Source of the DNA: CAYRHN01 sp964424115
GTDB taxonomy: Bacteria > Chloroflexota > Anaerolineae > Anaerolineales > Anaerolineaceae
Direction: 5' to 3'
Assembly (NCBI GenBank): GCA_964424115.1
Contig: CAYRHN010000044.1
Coordinates: 1 to 7,661 of the forward strand
DNA: 7,661 nucleotides
Position numbers and translations under genes: made by a program. The notes under the pieces were generated by a model. It saw only the letters and a program-made list of their open reading frames with translations, made no database searches and was not told the DNA's origin. Numbering within the stretch: position 1 is the first letter of the stretch; each line of letters starts with the position of its first letter. Shown in pieces: positions 6,998 through 7,661 of the stretch.

Positions 6998-7044
6998 GGG
7001 GTTTTAGGAAATTCTTTTCTATTTTCCGGCATTTTTCAGTGTTT

Positions 7045-7074
7045 TTGGCGGATTTTCGCGTACCACAATATAGT
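7045..7074 (+). promoter_or_regulatory. Putative promoter of the OsmC-family gene
   Basis: TATAGT (7069-7074) lies 18 bases after TTGGCG (7045-7050, four of six matching TTGACA). Transcription would start near 7081, about 27 bases before the start codon. The surrounding region (7014-7080) is T-rich on the plus strand. No operator could be recognised. Confidence 0.45.
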
Positions 7075-7096
7075 AAAATGGAATCATATCAAATAT

Positions 7097-7101
7097 GGAG
7101 G
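7097..7101 (+). promoter_or_regulatory. Ribosome binding site setting the OsmC start
   Basis: GGAGG sits six bases before ATG 7108. The open frame continues 39 codons upstream through the intergenic region, but there is no ribosome site there and the OsmC homology pattern starts only after 7108. Confidence 0.8.
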
Positions 7102-7107
7102 TACGCA

Positions 7108-7512
7108 ATGAGTACAGCAACTGTGCGATGGATCGGCGGGAAGCGCTTCGTCGGGATCGATTCCACCCAACACTCGGTGGTGCTGTCCACCCCGGATGAA
7201 GGGGTCGGCATGAAACCCTCCGAACTGCTTCTTGTGGCGCTGGGCTCATGCACTGCAGTGGATGTGGTGGAGATCCTGGCCAAGAAGCGCACCCCACTGG
7301 AAAGCCTAGAGATCCAGGTGACAGCCGAACAGGAAAGCGACCCACCCTGGACCTTCCGCAAGATCAATGTGCATTACATCCTGCGTGGAGCGGGTCTGAC
7401 CGAAAAAGCGGTGGCCCAGGCTATCGAGCTTTCCGAAGAGAAGTACTGCTCGGTATCTGCCACGGTCAAGGGCAAGGCGGAAGTGACCACCTCGTTTGAG
7501 ATTCTGAATTAA
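7108..7512 (+). CDS. OsmC/Ohr-family thiol peroxidase
   Basis: A 134-residue OsmC-family protein, the usual length for small family members. These cytosolic, intertwined homodimers reduce organic and inorganic hydroperoxides with a pair of active-site cysteines. The two expected cysteines are present: C48 in LLVALGSCTAVDVV (peroxidatic, at the start of the central helix) and C114 in EEKYCSVSATV (resolving). R13 in the N-terminal strand region could be the conserved arginine, but I cannot place it with certainty. The MKPSELLLVALGSC stretch resembles the general OsmC/YhfA-like branch more than Ohr. It is divergent from lexA and convergent with the 5S rRNA gene. Substrate is not predictable from sequence. 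Confidence 0.92.
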   Translation: MSTATVRWIGGKRFVGIDSTQHSVVLSTPDEGVGMKPSELLLVALGSCTAVDVVEILAKKRTPLESLEIQVTAEQESDPPWTFRKINVHYILRGAGLTEKAVAQAIELSEEKYCSVSATVKGKAEVTTSFEILN

Positions 7513-7556
7513 AAACCAAAACCCCCGCACTCGTTCGAGATCGGGGGTTTTGGTTT
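7513..7556. terminator. Bidirectional terminator between the OsmC gene and the rRNA operon
   Basis: A perfect 15-bp stem pairs 7513-7527 with 7542-7556 (AAACCAAAACCCCCG / CGGGGGTTTTGGTTT) around a 14-base loop. It starts right after the OsmC stop. GC core plus flanking A/T tracts give T-rich 3' sides on both strands, so it can end osmC transcripts (plus) and 5S rRNA readthrough (minus). Confidence 0.88.
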
Positions 7557-7568
7557 AAATCAAAAAAG

Positions 7569-7661
7569 CCTCTTGGCAATGACCTACTCTCCCGGGAGGT
7601 CGCCCTCCAAGTACCATCGGCGCTGACGTCCTTAACGACCGGGTTCGGGATGTTACCGGGT
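7569..7661 (-). rRNA. rrf: 5S ribosomal RNA, 3' part (runs off the right edge)
   Basis: The reverse complement contains the hallmark 5S segments: CATCCCGAAC (loop B/helix III side), CAGCGCCGATGGTA (helix IV/loop E side) and CGGGAGAGTAGGTCATTGCC near the 3' end. About 93 bases are inside the window. By comparison with E. coli 5S, roughly 25-30 bases of the 5' end lie beyond 7661. The 3' end is estimated at 7568-7571. Six T follow on the minus strand (7567-7562), then the shared terminator hairpin. A 5S gene here suggests the end of an rRNA operon lying to the right. Confidence 0.93.

Noticed and set aside
6991..7107. 39-residue N-terminal extension of the OsmC protein
   Set aside because: It overlaps the lexA -35 and the likely OsmC promoter; GGAGG with good spacing marks ATG 7108.

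Overview
The window looks like chromosomal DNA from a moderately GC-rich bacterium, most likely Chloroflexota (Anaerolineae-like). This is inferred from a giant nSTAND/WD40 protein of a style common in that group, a LexA with a Gram-positive/Chloroflexota-type operator (CGAAC-N4-GTTC), and the zinc-ribbon membrane protein. No database search was possible, so the taxonomy is tentative.

Layout, left to right. Positions 1-73 are an intergenic edge with a hairpin plus T-run that reads as a plus-strand terminator, so a convergent gene may end just at or outside the left edge. Positions 74-4858 (minus) encode a 1594-residue STAND-type P-loop NTPase. It has a glycine-zipper N-terminus, coiled coil, nSTAND ATPase core, second coiled coil, one transmembrane helix and 14 WD40 blades (two seven-bladed propellers). 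Positions 4859-6118 (minus) encode a 419-residue zinc-ribbon membrane protein with an internal duplication of a two-helix membrane module and a Cys-rich tail. Its stop codon directly abuts the start of the NTPase gene (TAA|ATG), so the two form a tightly coupled operon behind an extended -10 promoter. A strong terminator (6195-6228) separates this unit from lexA (6248-6919, minus), which has a textbook self-regulated promoter with a LexA operator inside the -35/-10 spacer. Divergent from lexA is an OsmC-family peroxidase gene (7108-7512, plus). It converges on the 3' part of a 5S rRNA (minus, running off the right edge), with a long hairpin between them that can terminate both directions.

Functionally, the lexA, osmC and rRNA genes are ordinary housekeeping/stress genes. 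The unusual part is the two-gene operon. Its architecture of effector-like N-terminus, STAND switch and repeat sensor is shared with NLR-like signalling and anti-phage proteins. The partner places a zinc ribbon on one face of the membrane and a likely disulfide-bonded domain on the other. I propose, as inference only, a membrane-associated sensing or cell-death module. The promoter of this operon has no LexA box, so SOS control is not supported.
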